The notes under the pieces: model-generated
The model's input: only the letters and a program-made list of their open reading frames with translations
Databases searched by the model: none
Told to the model about the DNA's origin: nothing
Part shown: positions 10,265 through 18,690 of the stretch, in pieces
Layout of the letters: every line of letters starts with the position of its first letter
Position numbering within the stretch: position 1 is the first letter of the stretch
Position numbers and translations under genes: made by a program
Assembly: GCA_026225095.1 (NCBI GenBank)
Contig: JAMFSC010000024.1
Location: forward strand, 1 to 33,318
Reading direction: 5' to 3'
From: a bacterium
Lineage (GTDB): Bacteria; Acidobacteriota; Terriglobia; Terriglobales; Acidobacteriaceae
DNA length: 33,318 nucleotides

Positions 10265-11896
10265 GTGAGTTTCGCGCAACATCAGACGAGAGCATGGCCA
10301 GGCGTTGGCGAACAGGCGTCGCGGCGCAGCGCGCGCGGGAATGCATCGTCGCATTCGCGTGTCCAGAAGACCGCCGGTGCTCTGCGCCACGGCCTCGACT
10401 CGCCCGCGCACAGCCTCGACGCCTCCACCCGCCGCATCTTCAACGCCCGCTTCGGCCACGACTTCAGCCGCGTCCGGATCCATACCGGCCAGGACGCCGC
10501 CGCCTCCGCGCGCGCCGTCTCCGCACAGGCCTATACCGTCGGCAACGACGTCGTCTTCGGACACGACCGTTACAACCCCGCCACACCCTCCGGGCAGCGC
10601 CTCCTGGCCCACGAACTGACGCATGTCGCGCAACAGTCCGGCCCATCCCCACAGTCCCTGTCGAGCCTCGGACCTTCGAACTCCGCGCAGGAGCATGAGG
10701 CCGAGAGCCTGTCCGCAGGTGTCATGGCGGGGCACAGCGTGCCCGGCGTCGCACACCGGAGCGGCCCCGTCCTGGCGCGTTTCTCCGACACCAACCACCA
10801 CATCATCGAAGAGGCCGCCCTCGAAGGTTCCGGGCTGACGCCCGAGCAGATCAAGGGTCTCGAGATGGGCAACGTCAAGCGCGACTACAGCCAGCTTCCC
10901 TCCGCGGCCAACGCCATCCTCCTTGGTCACGCCCAGCAGTTCGGCGGCTACGGTCCGGACGAGCACATCGACAACTTCATCTTCGACGTAGAGAACGACC
11001 GCTGGCGCAGCCGCGGCGTCGGCCCGCAGAAGTATCGTTATCTTGATCCCAAACACGAGGACTTCGGCCCCATCGAGCACATCGCCGCGCAGCTTCGCGA
11101 CCTCGCCTACGGGGGCATGGGCAAAGAGAGCATGGAACACCTCGGTAACGCCTTCCACACCGTCGAGGACTTCTTCGCGCACTCGAACTTCATCGAACTC
11201 ACCCACAAGGACGATCGCTTCGGCAAGGATCTGCTGACCGCCAGCGTAAGCACCGAGCCCGGCAACGAGACCGCGTCTACGTCCCAGGTATTGGGCAGTA
11301 TCGCGCCGCAAACCATGGCCCCGTACTACGCCGCGCAGGGGGCTGCAGCCAAGGCCAAAACCGAGACCACCTCCCACGCCAACATGAACAAGGACACCTC
11401 GCAGAGCGCCGGGTTCGCCGAAGCCCGCCGTATCGCCGCGCTGGTCATCCAGGAGCTCGCCGCCGACGTAGTCAGTGTGATGAAGAACGAACCCGATCCC
11501 TCAAAGCGCGCGCAGCTCATGGAGTCGATCGTCATGAAGAAGGTCCGCCACTATCTCCGCCCGCCCGACCCCAAAGACCCGTGGTGGGAGGGCCTTGCCA
11601 GCAACGGAGGCGGCCTCCGCATGGATGCAAAGATCGCCGCGGCCGAGAAGCGAACCCCCGTCACCGTCAACCAGATGCCCTTCAGCCCATTGCGCAACTT
11701 GGAGGCATCGAAGGATTCGCCCATGGCCATGCCCGTCGGCGTGGCGTTCAACCTCGGCAGAGCAGGCATGATCCAGGCTGGCGGCGGCTTGATGCGCCCC
11801 AACAATGCCCTCGACTCCCGTTTCACACCACCCAGCCCGCCAAGCGATCAGAGGTCGTCCTTCGTAGCCGGGGCCCAGTGGACCGGACACTTCTAA
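10265..11896 (+). CDS. DUF4157 eCIS cargo candidate with Het-C-like domain
   Basis: The 543-aa product is a tandem partner of the preceding cargo gene. Residues about 48-125 are a DUF4157 domain (FGHDFSRVRIHTG; LLAHELTHVAQQ with HEXXH at 116-120), closely similar to the neighbour over this segment. After a short linker, residues about 173-440 resemble the Het-C (heterokaryon incompatibility protein C) family: TNHHIIEEAAL (176-186), VKRDYSQ (204-210) and the hallmark AFHTVEDFFAHSNFIEL (296-312), arranged like the metal-binding His/Asp set of phospholipase-C-like folds. Fungal Het-C is linked to programmed cell death; toxicity of this protein is inferred. The GTG start has GGAGAGGAG 10-17 nt upstream. 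The C-terminus (about 490-543) is Pro/Gly-rich and disordered. Confidence 0.87.
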   Translation: MSFAQHQTRAWPGVGEQASRRSARGNASSHSRVQKTAGALRHGLDSPAHSLDASTRRIFNARFGHDFSRVRIHTGQDAAASARAVSAQAYTVGNDVVFGHDRYNPATPSGQRLLAHELTHVAQQSGPSPQSLSSLGPSNSAQEHEAESLSAGVMAGHSVPGVAHRSGPVLARFSDTNHHIIEEAALEGSGLTPEQIKGLEMGNVKRDYSQLPSAANAILLGHAQQFGGYGPDEHIDNFIFDVENDRWRSRGVGPQKYRYLDPKHEDFGPIEHIAAQLRDLAYGGMGKESMEHLGNAFHTVEDFFAHSNFIELTHKDDRFGKDLLTASVSTEPGNETASTSQVLGSIAPQTMAPYYAAQGAAAKAKTETTSHANMNKDTSQSAGFAEARRIAALVIQELAADVVSVMKNEPDPSKRAQLMESIVMKKVRHYLRPPDPKDPWWEGLASNGGGLRMDAKIAAAEKRTPVTVNQMPFSPLRNLEASKDSPMAMPVGVAFNLGRAGMIQAGGGLMRPNNALDSRFTPPSPPSDQRSSFVAGAQWTGHF

Positions 11897-11907
11897 TCAG
11901 GAGCACC

Positions 11908-11964
11908 ATGACCCCAGCCAACACCATCGCCGCACGATCCACCGAAGGGAGCCTCACCCCATGA
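11908..11964 (+). CDS. 18-aa coupling mini-cistron before the CIS tube/adaptor gene
   Basis: A tiny open frame (MTPANTIAARSTEGSLTP) starts 11 nt after the stop of the Het-C-like gene, with AGGAG at 11899-11903, 4 nt before its ATG. It ends in a TGA that overlaps the ATG of the next gene (ATGA, 11961-11964). The peptide itself looks meaningless. The arrangement suggests a translational bridge between cistrons, but a GGGAG site also lies in front of the 11961 start, so the bridge may be dispensable. Confidence 0.35.
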   Translation: MTPANTIAARSTEGSLTP

Positions 11965-12623
11965 GCAGCATGAGCAGCACGCCTCGCCTCGTCAAGGGCG
12001 GCATCGTGACCATGGACCCCGTGACCTCGGCCGTGCGCAACGTCATCGCGCTCCAGTACAACCCGGACACCCTCACCCGCACCCTCCAGATCCAGGCCGT
12101 GCAGGGCGGCCAGGATGGCGTCCGAGTCAACGCCCTCCGCATCCGCGGACCCGCCGTCGAAACCATCAAGATCGAGGCCGAGCTCGACGCCACCGACCAG
12201 CTCGAGTTCCCCAAACAGTTCCCCAACTCCGTCCAGTTCGGCCTCCAACCCCAGCTCTCACAGTTGGAGATGCTCGTGAACCCAACCGTCGCCACGCTCA
12301 TGTCCGACGACTCCATGGCCAACCAGGGCACGCTCGAAATCATCCCCCTCCAGCAGGCGCTCACCCTCTTCATCTGGAGCAAGAGCCGCGTCGTCCCCGT
12401 CCGCATCACCGACTTCTCCATCACCGAAGAGGCGTTCGATCCGAACCTCAACCCCATCCGCGCCAAGGTCAGCCTCGGGCTCCGTGTCCTCAACGTCGAC
12501 GACCTCGGCTTCGACAGCCCCGGCGGCCGCCTCTTCATGACCTACCTCGGCAACAAGCAGCAGCTTGCCGCAAAGATGACCAACGTGGCCAGCTCCATCC
12601 TCGGCCTCGGGAGCCTGCCATGA
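11961..12623 (+). CDS. CIS tube/adaptor protein (Afp7/Pvc7-like N-terminal family)
   Basis: The 220-aa product matches the contractile-injection-system tube-protein family that links the inner tube to the hub. Visible family features are ALQYNPDTLTRTLQIQ near residue 30, ALRIRGPAVETIKIEAELDATD, PQLSQLEMLVNP, IWSKSRVVPVRITDFSITEEAFDPNLNPI, then KVSLGLRVLNVDDL. Longer relatives carry a C-terminal LysM domain; here the LysM module is a separate downstream gene. The start has GGGAG about 10 nt upstream; several in-frame ATGs follow closely, so the start could be a few codons later. The stop overlaps the next start (ATGA, 12620-12623). Confidence 0.88.
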   Translation: MSSMSSTPRLVKGGIVTMDPVTSAVRNVIALQYNPDTLTRTLQIQAVQGGQDGVRVNALRIRGPAVETIKIEAELDATDQLEFPKQFPNSVQFGLQPQLSQLEMLVNPTVATLMSDDSMANQGTLEIIPLQQALTLFIWSKSRVVPVRITDFSITEEAFDPNLNPIRAKVSLGLRVLNVDDLGFDSPGGRLFMTYLGNKQQLAAKMTNVASSILGLGSLP

Positions 12624-12988
12624 AGAGTCCACTCGATTCCATGATCCAGATGGGCGTCGTGCCCTCCGTCAGCTTCCCCACCGACAGCCGTTACTTCGGC
12701 TGGAGCACCCAGACCTACACCGGTCCCGACGGCCAGATGGTGACCTACCTGCAACGCCGCTTCGTGCCCCAGCCCGGCCCGCCCAACTTCTCCACCATGG
12801 CCACCCACACCGTGCGCAACGGCGACCGCCTCGACCTCATCGCCGCAAAATATTATGGCGACCCATTGATGGCATGGCTCCTCTGCGACGCCAACGGAGC
12901 CACCCGGCCCGAGGAACTCGTCGAAACGCCCGGACGCGTCCTCAACATCACCCTCCCGCAGGGAACCCCGGGGGTCCCGAGTGCTTAA
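12620..12988 (+). CDS. LysM-domain baseplate adaptor protein
   Basis: The 122-aa product has an N-terminal part with SRYFGWSTQTYTGPDGQMVTYLQRRFVP and a C-terminal LysM-like module, VRNGDRLDLIAAKYYGDPLMAWLLCDANG (about 69-97). LysM-like modules in phage and eCIS baseplates (gpX/gp53 class) act as structural adaptors at the hub rather than as peptidoglycan binders. With the preceding gene it reconstitutes the fused Afp7-type protein. Its start overlaps the previous stop by 4 nt and its end overlaps the next gene's GTG by 8 nt. Confidence 0.87.
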   Translation: MKSPLDSMIQMGVVPSVSFPTDSRYFGWSTQTYTGPDGQMVTYLQRRFVPQPGPPNFSTMATHTVRNGDRLDLIAAKYYGDPLMAWLLCDANGATRPEELVETPGRVLNITLPQGTPGVPSA

Positions 12989-14126
12989 GAGCGTCCAGAT
13001 GAGCCTCATGATCGGCCCGATCTTCCCCCTCACCGCGCCCCGCCCGGTCATGGATGCGCTCGCCGAGGTAGAGGTCAAGGTCGAAGATGTAGGCCAGAGC
13101 GGCTTCAAGCTCGTCTTCAGCATCGACAAGCAGTCGCCCCTCAACATCCTCTTCCTGCTCACCGGTGGCATGCCCCTCCTGTTCATGCGCGTCGTCATCG
13201 TCGCCACCGTCAACGGCGTGACCAACGTCCTCATCGACGGCGTCATCACCAAGAACGACATTGCTCCCGGCGACAAGGGTTCGAACTCCACCCTCACCCT
13301 CCTCGGCAAAGACCTCACCGCGCTCATGGACCAATCGGATTGGAGCGGCTTCCCCTTTCCCGCCTGTCCCGCCGAGGCCCGCATCGCCCTCATCCTGCTC
13401 AAGTACTCCCTCTTCGGAATCATCCCCCTCGTCATCCCCAGCGTTCTCCTCTTCGTGCCTCTTCCCATCGACCAGATCCCCAGCCAGAAGGGAACCGACC
13501 TCAAGTACATCCAGCATCTCGCCGAACAGGCGGGCTACGTCTTCTACATCGACCCCGGCCCCGTCCCCGGAGTCAGCAAAGCCTACTGGGGACCCCAGGT
13601 CAAGATCGGCCCCGTCCAGCCCGCACTCAGCGCCGACATGGACGCCTACACCAACGTCGAAAGCCTCCAGTTCACCTTCCATCAGGAGCAGAACAAGCTT
13701 CCCATCGTCTACATCTACAACCAGGAGACCGGCATCAGCATTCCGATCCCGATGCCTCCCATCACGCCCCTCAATCCCCCCCTCGGCCTCATCCCACCGC
13801 TTCCCACCAACCTCCTTCCGCCCGATCTGACACCCATGCGAAAGGACCTCTCCAAGCTCCCCATTCCACAGGCCATCATGATGGGCCTCGCCCAGTCCGC
13901 CAAAAACGCCGAGGTCGTCGAGTGCAAGGGAAGCCTCGACGTCACCCGCTACGGCGGTGTATTAAAGGCACGTCAACTCGTCGGCGTCCGCGGCGCCGGC
14001 CCGGCCTTCGACGGCCTGTACTACGTCAAGAGCGTCACCCACAAGATCAAGCGGGGAGAGTACAAGCAGGACTTCACCCTAACCCGCAACGGCCTCGTAT
14101 CCACGGTCCCCACGGTGAACCTATGA
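12981..14126 (+). CDS. Baseplate hub protein (gp27/gpD-like)
   Basis: The 381-aa product is the gp27-like hub that forms a ring under the tube, equivalent to the N-terminal part of VgrG/Afp8. Visible family features are SGFKLVFSIDK, VTNVLIDGVITKNDIAPG, STLTLLGKDLTALMD, KGTDLKYIQHLAEQAGYVFYI (the classic hub segment before the second barrel) and, near the end, GGVLKARQLVGVRGAGPAFDGLYYVKSVTHKIKRGEYKQDFTL in consecutive pieces. A Pro-rich loop (about 255-285, repeated P/I/L) interrupts the second half. The GTG at 12981 overlaps the preceding gene; an ATG at 12999 is an alternative. The stop overlaps the spike gene (ATGA, 14123-14126). Confidence 0.9.
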   Translation: MLKSVQMSLMIGPIFPLTAPRPVMDALAEVEVKVEDVGQSGFKLVFSIDKQSPLNILFLLTGGMPLLFMRVVIVATVNGVTNVLIDGVITKNDIAPGDKGSNSTLTLLGKDLTALMDQSDWSGFPFPACPAEARIALILLKYSLFGIIPLVIPSVLLFVPLPIDQIPSQKGTDLKYIQHLAEQAGYVFYIDPGPVPGVSKAYWGPQVKIGPVQPALSADMDAYTNVESLQFTFHQEQNKLPIVYIYNQETGISIPIPMPPITPLNPPLGLIPPLPTNLLPPDLTPMRKDLSKLPIPQAIMMGLAQSAKNAEVVECKGSLDVTRYGGVLKARQLVGVRGAGPAFDGLYYVKSVTHKIKRGEYKQDFTLTRNGLVSTVPTVNL

Positions 14127-14677
14127 GTGATGAAGACGGAAGCCCGCAGGATAGCGGACTCAACAAGTTCTACGGCAAGTACCGCGGCCTCGTCATCGAG
14201 AACCTCGATCCCGAGCAGATCGGCCGCGTGCTCGTGCAGGTCCCTGACGTCTTCGGCGAGCTGCCCTCAAGCTGGGCCATGCCCTGCGTCCCCGCCGCTG
14301 GCATCCAGTCGGGCATCTTCATCGTTCCCCCCCTCGGCTCGCAGGTCTGGGTCGAGTTCGAGCAGGGCGACTCCAACTATCCCATCTGGGTCGGAGGCTT
14401 CTGGGGTCTCGTGGCCGACGTGCCGATCTTCGCCACCGCCCCGCCCGCCATCCCTCCCGGCCAGAACATCCTCCTCCAGACCACCGGCCAGAACATGATC
14501 CTCCTCAGCGATGGCCCACCCACCCCCGTCACCGGAGGCATCGTCCTCAAAAGCGTCAGCGGAGCCATGATCGTCGTCAACGAAACCGGCATATACATCA
14601 GCAACGGCCAGGGGGCGACCATCACGCTCATCGGTCCCGCCGTCGCCATCAACCTCGAAGCCCTCACGGTGATCTGA
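14123..14677 (+). CDS. Spike protein (gp5/VgrG OB-fold-like)
   Basis: The 184-aa product is the spike following the hub, corresponding to the C-terminal part of VgrG/Afp8. Residues about 15-95 form the gp5 OB-fold: YRGLVIENLDPEQIGRVLVQVP, then PCVPAAGIQSGIFIVPPLGSQVWVEFEQGD and PIWVGGFWG. The remainder is short-period beta sequence (ILLQTTGQNMILLSD, GGIVLKSVSGAMIVVNETG, ITLIGPAVAINLEALTV) suited to the trimeric beta-helix. There is no lysozyme domain. The start overlaps the hub stop and the PAAR gene follows after 2 nt, so hub, spike and tip are encoded consecutively. Confidence 0.92.
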   Translation: MSDEDGSPQDSGLNKFYGKYRGLVIENLDPEQIGRVLVQVPDVFGELPSSWAMPCVPAAGIQSGIFIVPPLGSQVWVEFEQGDSNYPIWVGGFWGLVADVPIFATAPPAIPPGQNILLQTTGQNMILLSDGPPTPVTGGIVLKSVSGAMIVVNETGIYISNGQGATITLIGPAVAINLEALTVI

Positions 14678-14679
14678 CC

Positions 14680-15000
14680 ATGCCAGGCCCCATCCTCCAT
14701 CTCGGCGCCACCATCACCTGCGCACACGGCGGCCAGGCCCTGCCCACCGTGCCAAGTCCACGCGTGATGGTCACCGGCATGCCCATCACCACCATCCAGG
14801 CACCCTACACCGTGGCTGGATGCGCCTTCGTCCCGCCCGCCGGAAACGGCCCATGCGTCACCGCGCAGTGGACCATCGGCGCGGTCCGCGTCATGTCCAT
14901 GGGAGCACCCGTATGTATCCTCACCGGCATGGCGATGTGCGTCCCCACCAGCACGCCGCTCCTTCCGGTGCAGGCGCAGACAAGAGTCCTCGCAACATGA
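14680..15000 (+). CDS. PAAR-like spike tip protein
   Basis: The 106-aa product caps the spike and sharpens the needle. It begins MPGPILHLGATITCAHGGQA and has PRVMVTGMPI, MSMGAPVCILTGMAMC and a Pro-rich end. H7, C14, H16 and C48/C59/C79/C87 are candidate ligands of the single metal that PAAR-type cones coordinate. It starts 2 nt after the spike stop. Its stop overlaps the start of a 17-aa mini-frame that leads to the gp25 gene. Confidence 0.9.
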   Translation: MPGPILHLGATITCAHGGQALPTVPSPRVMVTGMPITTIQAPYTVAGCAFVPPAGNGPCVTAQWTIGAVRVMSMGAPVCILTGMAMCVPTSTPLLPVQAQTRVLAT

Positions 15001-15050
15001 TGCGAACCGGGCCCGCAGCGAGCAGCAGCAGGGAAGAGGCACACCGATGA
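14997..15050 (+). CDS. 17-aa mini-cistron bridging the PAAR and gp25 genes
   Basis: An open frame of 17 codons (MMRTGPAASSSREEAHR) starts with an ATG overlapping the PAAR stop (ATGA, 14997-15000) and ends with a TGA overlapping the gp25 start (ATGA, 15047-15050). It therefore fills the 46-nt gap completely and lets a ribosome pass from one gene to the next. The peptide has no recognisable feature; an AGGGAAGAG stretch before 15047 could also recruit ribosomes directly. Confidence 0.4.
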   Translation: MMRTGPAASSSREEAHR

Positions 15051-15409
15051 ACCTGAACTTCGCATACCAGTTCGACGGTCGAGGACGCACCCAGCAGGCT
15101 GCGCTCACCGACTACATGACGCAGATCATCGAGCAGGTCCTCTTCACCTCGCCCGGCGAGCGCGTCAACCTCCCCGACTTCGGCAGCGGTCTCCTCCAGC
15201 TCGCCTTCGCTCCCAACAGCCCGGAGATGGCCGCCGCCACCCAGTTCACCGTCCAGGCCGCCCTCCAGAAGTGGCTCGCCAACTACGTCACCGTGCAGTC
15301 CGTCACCGCCACCTCCGTCGAAGCCGTCCTCTCGGTCACCGTGGCCTACACCCCGGTCAACACCGACGTCACCCAGGTCCAGACCTTCCAGTTCGGAGCA
15401 CCGTCATGA
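15047..15409 (+). CDS. Baseplate wedge protein gp25 family
   Basis: The 120-aa product belongs to the gp25/GPW family (Afp9, T6SS TssE), which links the sheath base to the wedge. Visible family features are IEQVLFTSPGERVNLPDFGSGL, LAFAPNSPEM and the C-terminal VLSVTVAYTPVNTDVTQVQTF strands. Length is typical. The stop overlaps the start of the first J-type gene by ATGA (15406-15409). Confidence 0.93.
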   Translation: MNLNFAYQFDGRGRTQQAALTDYMTQIIEQVLFTSPGERVNLPDFGSGLLQLAFAPNSPEMAAATQFTVQAALQKWLANYVTVQSVTATSVEAVLSVTVAYTPVNTDVTQVQTFQFGAPS

Positions 15410-18400
15410 TCTACACCTGCTGCGACGAAAACCGGAAGGCGGCCATCCTCTCAAACGCCACGATCCCGCTCAACGGCATCGACTATCTCGAGGTGATCGA
15501 CCCCTCAACCACCACGACCACCGTGCCGCCGTCCCTGCTGGTCCACTGCCTCAAGCCCGCCCCCACCAACCTCACCCCGGCCAACATCATGATCCTCGGC
15601 GGCGAGAGCATCACCGCCGTCTCCGCTACCTCGATCTCGGTCGCCGCAACCGACCCCAACGTGCTCATCATCCAGACCAGCCAGTCCGGAGACTTCTCCA
15701 CCTACACCCTGCGCCTGGTCAACTCCACCACCCAGGCCGCCGGCAATCCCTTCGACCTCACCGACGTCCTCCAGGGCTTCGACCCGCAACTCGCCGAAGC
15801 GTCCTTCTCCTTCAAGGTCGACTGCGGCCCCGACTTCGACTGCGGCCCCCAATCCCAGACTTGCGCAGAAGCCACACCCGCCACCCCACCCCCACCCATC
15901 AACTATCTCGCCAAGGACTACGGCAGCTTCCGCACCCTCCTCCTCGATCGCCTCACCCAGCTCCTCCCCTCCTGGAGCAACTCGACCGAAGCCGACCTAG
16001 GCGTCATGCTCGCCGAACTCATTGCCTATCGCGGAGACCTTCTCAGCTATCAGCAGGACGCCATCGCCACCGAGGCCTACCTCGACACCGCCCGCAGCCG
16101 CATCTCCCTCCGCCGCCACGCCCTCCTCGTCGACTACCGCGTCCACGACGGCTGCAACGCCCGCGCCTGGGTCCACCTCCAGGTCACCGGACCAACCGGA
16201 ACCGGAGTCTTCCTCGACCGAACCCTCACCCGCTTCTATTCGGACGCGCCCGGCATGCCCGCTACCCTCGCCGTCGGCACCGGCAACGAGCGGGCCGCCC
16301 TCGACGCCGGCACGCAGATCTTCGAGCCCATGCAGAACGAGATGCTCTTCCCCGAGCACAACCTCATCTCCCTCTACACCTGGGGCGATACCCGCTGCTG
16401 CCTCCCAGTGGGAGCCACCGAGGCGACCCTCTCCGGCTCCTATCCCAACCTCCAGCCCGGCGACGTCCTTATCTTCGTCGAGATGCTCGGGCCCGAGACC
16501 GGCGCAGCCCCCGACGCCGATCTCCGCCATCGCATCGCCGTCCGCCTCACCCAGGTCGCCACCCTCGACGCCTACGGCAACCCCCTCGTCGACCCCCTCT
16601 TCGAAGCCGGAACCGGCAAGCCCCTCACCAACCCCGCCACCCAGAAGCCCACCCCCATCACCGAGATCCAATGGGCGCAGGAAGACGCCCTCACCTTCCC
16701 TCTCTGCCTCTCCGCCCTCGTCACCCAGGCCGACGGAAGCAACGCCTTCGCCACCGACGTCAGCATCGCCTACGGCAACGTCGTCCTCGCCGATCACGGC
16801 CTCTCCCTCACCAACGCCAGCGTCGGAACCGTACCCGAGCCGACCCTCTTCTACCCCGCCAGCCACGCGGGAGGCCACTGCGCCACCAGCACCCCCGCGC
16901 CCCTCCCCGTGCGGTTCCGTCCGGTCCTCCCACTCAGCCCCCTCACACAGGCCGTGCCTCTGCCCCTGGCCGGAAGCCCCGTGACTCCATCCGTCGTCAT
17001 GCTCCCCGGCACCGGCGCACTCAGCCTGACCGATCGCAACGGCTTCGTCTGCCTCATCGTTCAGCCCGGCAACCCCGCGATCTGGCCCCAGTTCTTCGGC
17101 GTCTACATCCTCAAGAACACGGCAGTCCCGGCCAACATCGACCTGTTCGTCGTCTACAACCCGCCAGGCGGCGCAGCGGGAATGCCGGACGTCGTCCTCC
17201 TCGAAGCCTTCGTCAATCTCTCCTTCACAAAGACCGATCCCAACTTCGTCGCCACCCGCATCAACCTGCTCTCGAACCTCATCCGCATCCCCGCGGCCTA
17301 CGTCCCCCCCGCCGCCCCACCCGCGGGCCTCCCCACCATGCCCATCCAGCTCCGGAACACCGGCATCCTGACTCTCTCCGACACCAGCAACCCCGCCGTC
17401 CCGTATCTCCAGGTCCAGCCCACCAACCCGGCGGACTGGGTCCAGTGGCTCGGCATCGTCGCCCAGGGCAATCAGAGCAAGCCCTCCTTCTTCAACCTCT
17501 CCCTGGTCTACGATCCACCCGGCGGCAGCCCAGGCATCGCCGTCCCGGTCACCATGGAGCGCTTCTTTAACCTCTCCCTCGCCACCGCCTCCGGAACCTT
17601 CAAGTCCGCCTCCCAGCTCATCTCTGTCCAGAGTTTCGCCGACGCCCCCAACCCCACCCTCTCCGCCACCGCCCTCATGGACTTCGACCCCTCCGCCGCC
17701 GTCCCCGTCATCGCCCTCACCGGAACCTTCGACACCCAGCCCACCCCCTGGGCCGCCCAGCAGGATCTCCTCGGCAGCGACGAGAACGACCGCGTCTTCG
17801 TCGTCGAGGTCGAATCCGACGGAACCGCCACCCTCCGCTTCGCCACCCCCGGCGCGCCCGGCTCCGAGACCGAGGGAACCAACGGCATGGTCCCCGACGC
17901 CGGAACCGTCTTCACCGCGAACCTCCGCATCGGCAACGGAACCCCCGGCAACGTAGGCGCCGAGACCCTCGTGAATCTCGCCGCCGCCGACAGCCGCATC
18001 CTCACCTGCACCAACCTCCTCCCCGCCACCGGAGGCACCGACCCCGAGACCCCCGAGCAGATCCGCCGCCGCGCCCCGCAGGCCTTCCTCTCCCCCGAGC
18101 GCTCCATCACCCTCGCCGACTACCAGTCCGTCGCCGCGGCCAATCCGAAGGTCGACCACGCCGTCGCCTCCCTCCGCTGGACCGGAAGCTGGTACTCCGT
18201 CTTCCTCGCCGTAGAGCCCCAGGGCGGAGGCAACCTCACCCCCACGCTCAAACAGGCCCTCAAAACAAAAGTCGAAAGCTTCCGCCTCGCCGGTCAGGAT
18301 CTCGAACTCGAGTCCCCCCAGTACGTCTCCCTCCAGATCACCCTCCAGGTCACCGTCGACCCCCAGTCCTTCCGCGCCGACGTCCAGCAGCGCCTCCAGC

Positions 18401-18690
18401 AGGTCCTCGGAAACGGCGTCCTCCCCGACGGCCGCAAGGGCCTCTTCCACGCGGATAATTTCACCTTCGGCCAGACCGTCTACCTCAGCCCGGTATACGC
18501 CGCCGCCCGTTCCGTCGCCGGCGTGGTCAAGGTCGTAGCTACCCAGTTTCAGACCCAGGGCCTCTCCACCACCCGCTATCTCGCATCCGGAGAGATCAAG
18601 CTCGGCACCCTCCAGGTAGCCCGCCTCGAAGACGACCCCAGCTTCCCCAACCACGGTCAGCTCACCCTCATCATGCAGGGGGGCAAATGA
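15406..18690 (+). CDS. Baseplate wedge protein, baseplate J/gp6-like (Afp11-type, putative baseplate assembly protein)
   Basis: The 1094-aa product is one of two large wedge proteins that surround the hub. The N-terminal about 160 residues are beta-rich with a cysteine cluster (CC at 5-6; DCGPDFDCGPQSQTC near 143-157). From about 165 the family signature follows: INYLAKDYGSFRTLLLDRL, STEADLGVMLAELIAYRGD, LSYQQDAIATEAYLDTARS and RRHALLVDYRVHDGCNARA in succession. The J-like C-terminus begins near 880 (ETPEQIRRRAPQAFLSPERS, ITLADYQSVA). Central repeats of the type PNPAIWPQFFGVYIL and NPADWVQWLGIVAQG look like two copies of an inserted beta domain. The ATG overlaps the gp25 stop. The only ATGA junction at its 3' end is to a 61-codon frame through a palindromic repeat. 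Confidence 0.92.
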   Translation: MIYTCCDENRKAAILSNATIPLNGIDYLEVIDPSTTTTTVPPSLLVHCLKPAPTNLTPANIMILGGESITAVSATSISVAATDPNVLIIQTSQSGDFSTYTLRLVNSTTQAAGNPFDLTDVLQGFDPQLAEASFSFKVDCGPDFDCGPQSQTCAEATPATPPPPINYLAKDYGSFRTLLLDRLTQLLPSWSNSTEADLGVMLAELIAYRGDLLSYQQDAIATEAYLDTARSRISLRRHALLVDYRVHDGCNARAWVHLQVTGPTGTGVFLDRTLTRFYSDAPGMPATLAVGTGNERAALDAGTQIFEPMQNEMLFPEHNLISLYTWGDTRCCLPVGATEATLSGSYPNLQPGDVLIFVEMLGPETGAAPDADLRHRIAVRLTQVATLDAYGNPLVDPLFEAGTGKPLTNPATQKPTPITEIQWAQEDALTFPLCLSALVTQADGSNAFATDVSIAYGNVVLADHGLSLTNASVGTVPEPTLFYPASHAGGHCATSTPAPLPVRFRPVLPLSPLTQAVPLPLAGSPVTPSVVMLPGTGALSLTDRNGFVCLIVQPGNPAIWPQFFGVYILKNTAVPANIDLFVVYNPPGGAAGMPDVVLLEAFVNLSFTKTDPNFVATRINLLSNLIRIPAAYVPPAAPPAGLPTMPIQLRNTGILTLSDTSNPAVPYLQVQPTNPADWVQWLGIVAQGNQSKPSFFNLSLVYDPPGGSPGIAVPVTMERFFNLSLATASGTFKSASQLISVQSFADAPNPTLSATALMDFDPSAAVPVIALTGTFDTQPTPWAAQQDLLGSDENDRVFVVEVESDGTATLRFATPGAPGSETEGTNGMVPDAGTVFTANLRIGNGTPGNVGAETLVNLAAADSRILTCTNLLPATGGTDPETPEQIRRRAPQAFLSPERSITLADYQSVAAANPKVDHAVASLRWTGSWYSVFLAVEPQGGGNLTPTLKQALKTKVESFRLAGQDLELESPQYVSLQITLQVTVDPQSFRADVQQRLQQVLGNGVLPDGRKGLFHADNFTFGQTVYLSPVYAAARSVAGVVKVVATQFQTQGLSTTRYLASGEIKLGTLQVARLEDDPSFPNHGQLTLIMQGGK

